Source of the DNA: an uncultured Oscillospiraceae bacterium
Lineage (GTDB): Bacteria > Bacillota > Clostridia > Oscillospirales > Ruminococcaceae
Direction of reading: 5' to 3'
Length of the DNA stretch: 6,019 nucleotides
Assembly: GCA_958403605.1 (NCBI GenBank)
Contig: CATXYA010000123.1
Location: 1 to 6,019 of the forward strand
Numbering within the stretch: the first letter of the stretch is position 1; each line of letters opens with the position of its first letter. Under the pieces are notes generated by a model. It was not told the origin of the DNA. It searched no databases and was given only the letters and a program-made list of their open reading frames with translations. Below are positions 5,125 through 6,019 of the stretch, in pieces. The translations under genes were made by a program, and so were the position numbers.

Positions 5125-6019
5125 ATGCAACAATTGCGTAAGCAACTGTGGTCTAAAAAGATTGCAACAATTGTGTTCTGTAGCTGGAGTATCATCCTGA
5201 TTTTTTTATTAATAGTAAATTTTGACTATTTTTGTGGCCTATTACAACCTTCGGGATACATTGCTCTATTATTATGGGGAATCGGCCTTTTTTTAAGTCT
5301 AGCCTATACTTGGTATAAACTCTATGGTATGTCTTTTTCTGATAAAGCTCTTATAGTTATACTTGGAATTAGTGCACTACTGCTGCGTTTAATTTGGTTG
5401 CCATTAAGTGTGTATATTCCGAGTAATGATTTTTATAATTATTACCAAGCGGGTTATGCATTTGTTCAGGATGGTTTCTCCCAGCCGTGCACATTGGACG
5501 GCTATGGTATTCCTGCTTTTTCTGGTCTAGCTGTACTTAATGGACTTTTGGAATTTATTTTTTCTCCTACTGTATTGGGGATGCAAATCGCTGGTTGCGC
5601 CATGTCGGCCCTTATTTGTATTATGATTTTTTTTATTACTAAACGAATTAATCGTCAAACTGCGGTTGTTGGAGCTTTATTATATGCAATATATCCATCT
5701 AGCATTCTTTCTTGTCAAGTAATTACTAATCATCATGGTGCAACCTTATTTTTGTTGATTGGATTCTATTTATACACTTTAGCTTGGGAAAAAGGATTTA
5801 AAGGCAGTTCCTCTTGGAGTCAGCTGCTTAGCTGCAGTATTTCTTTTACATTAAGCAATTTTTTTCACCCCTCCGTCATTATTGCCTTATGCGCGGTTTT
5901 AGCATTTTCGATTTTAGATGGTTTGGGAACTCTCTTATCGAAAAAGTCTAGTTTAAAAAAAGTAGGTGTAACTATCTTTTCGACAATATCAGTTATTGCC
6001 ATATATATTTGTATTTCTC
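5125..6019 (+). CDS. Polytopic membrane protein, probable GT-C (GT39/ArnT-like) glycosyltransferase, 3' truncated by window edge
   Basis: The frame opens at ATG 5125 and runs without a stop to the window end: 298 codons plus one base. After a short basic N-terminus (KQLWSKK) the protein is very hydrophobic. Likely membrane segments lie at about 12-34, 45-65, 74-95, 135-171 (perhaps two), 180-198, 204-221, 236-262 and 281-298. The loop after the first helices has PSNDFYNYYQAGYAF (99-113). This resembles the first outer loop of GT-C enzymes such as ArnT and protein mannosyltransferases, making Asp102 the candidate catalytic acid. The YAIYPSS segment (187-193), followed by Thr-Asn-His-His and a helix, is also typical of that fold. 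GT-C enzymes take a sugar from polyprenyl phosphate and pass it to a polymer, lipid or protein outside the membrane. This suits its place directly after a GtrB-like gene. Sequence identity to named families is weak by eye, and other polytopic proteins of polysaccharide loci (flippase, polymerase) are less likely but not excluded. It is strongly AT-rich (30% GC at 5701-5760). Confidence 0.72.
   Translation, partial: MQQLRKQLWSKKIATIVFCSWSIILIFLLIVNFDYFCGLLQPSGYIALLLWGIGLFLSLAYTWYKLYGMSFSDKALIVILGISALLLRLIWLPLSVYIPSNDFYNYYQAGYAFVQDGFSQPCTLDGYGIPAFSGLAVLNGLLEFIFSPTVLGMQIAGCAMSALICIMIFFITKRINRQTAVVGALLYAIYPSSILSCQVITNHHGATLFLLIGFYLYTLAWEKGFKGSSSWSQLLSCSISFTLSNFFHPSVIIALCAVLAFSILDGLGTLLSKKSSLKKVGVTIFSTISVIAIYICIS

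Noticed and set aside
5109..5141. ATG at 5109 as an alternative start after the GT2 stop
   Set aside because: It is out of frame with the membrane protein and meets a stop after ten codons.
5126..5173. Exact 11-base direct repeat TGCAACAATTG (5126-5136 and 5163-5173), possible operator
   Set aside because: Both copies are inside the start of a coding region in an operon with no promoter nearby. A short AT-rich repeat like this is plausible by chance.
5627..5634. Run of eight T in the membrane glycosyltransferase gene (and seven T at 5859-5865), possible phase-variation tract
   Set aside because: The tracts are short, the frame is intact, and Phe/Ile-rich AT-rich membrane genes commonly contain such runs. 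No hairpin precedes them, so they are not terminators either.

Overview
This window is a stretch of one tightly packed, all-plus-strand operon for building and attaching an unusual, probably carbon-branched deoxysugar in a surface polysaccharide or glycoprotein locus. It contains six genes. The first is cut by the left edge and the last by the right edge. Start and stop codons overlap or lie within about 16 bases of each other, and no promoter, terminator, RNA gene, insertion sequence or CRISPR array is visible. No gap reaches even 50 bases.

Layout: (1) 1-998, the C-terminal part of a thiamine-diphosphate (ThDP) enzyme of the acetolactate-synthase-like type found in O-antigen clusters (YerE-like). 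(2) 995-1921, an extended short-chain dehydrogenase/epimerase (SDR) for nucleotide sugars. (3) 1924-3006, a zinc-dependent, NADP-type secondary alcohol dehydrogenase closely resembling the Thermoanaerobacter/Clostridium beijerinckii enzymes. (4) 3023-4162, a three-domain sugar C-methyltransferase of the TylC3/NovU/TcaB9 type. (5) 4173-5108, a membrane-anchored GT2 polyprenyl-phosphate glycosyltransferase (GtrB/DPM1-like). (6) 5125-6019, the N-terminal half of a polytopic membrane protein that looks like a GT-C glycosyltransferase (GT39/ArnT-like).

Proposed logic (inference): genes 1-4 tailor a nucleotide-activated keto-deoxysugar. The ThDP enzyme could add a two-carbon acetyl branch from pyruvate, as YerE does in yersiniose synthesis. 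The secondary alcohol dehydrogenase, whose family reduces methyl ketones, is chemically well suited to reduce that acetyl branch to 1-hydroxyethyl. The SDR and the C-methyltransferase could further modify the ring. Genes 5 and 6 would then form a lipid relay: the GT2 enzyme loads a sugar on polyprenyl phosphate, and the GT-C enzyme uses such a lipid-linked sugar on the outer face of the membrane.

Organism: the genes and their strong AGGAGG-type ribosome sites fit a Bacillota (Clostridia) anaerobe, possibly a gut species with a GC-rich genome. That assignment is tentative. Gene 1 is GC-rich (58-67% in sampled 60-base lines, CTG leucine codons). From the ATGA junction at 995 onward the DNA is AT-rich (38% at 1021-1080, 30% at 5701-5760, TTA leucine codons). 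The locus therefore looks like a mosaic with a sharp compositional seam at a gene boundary.
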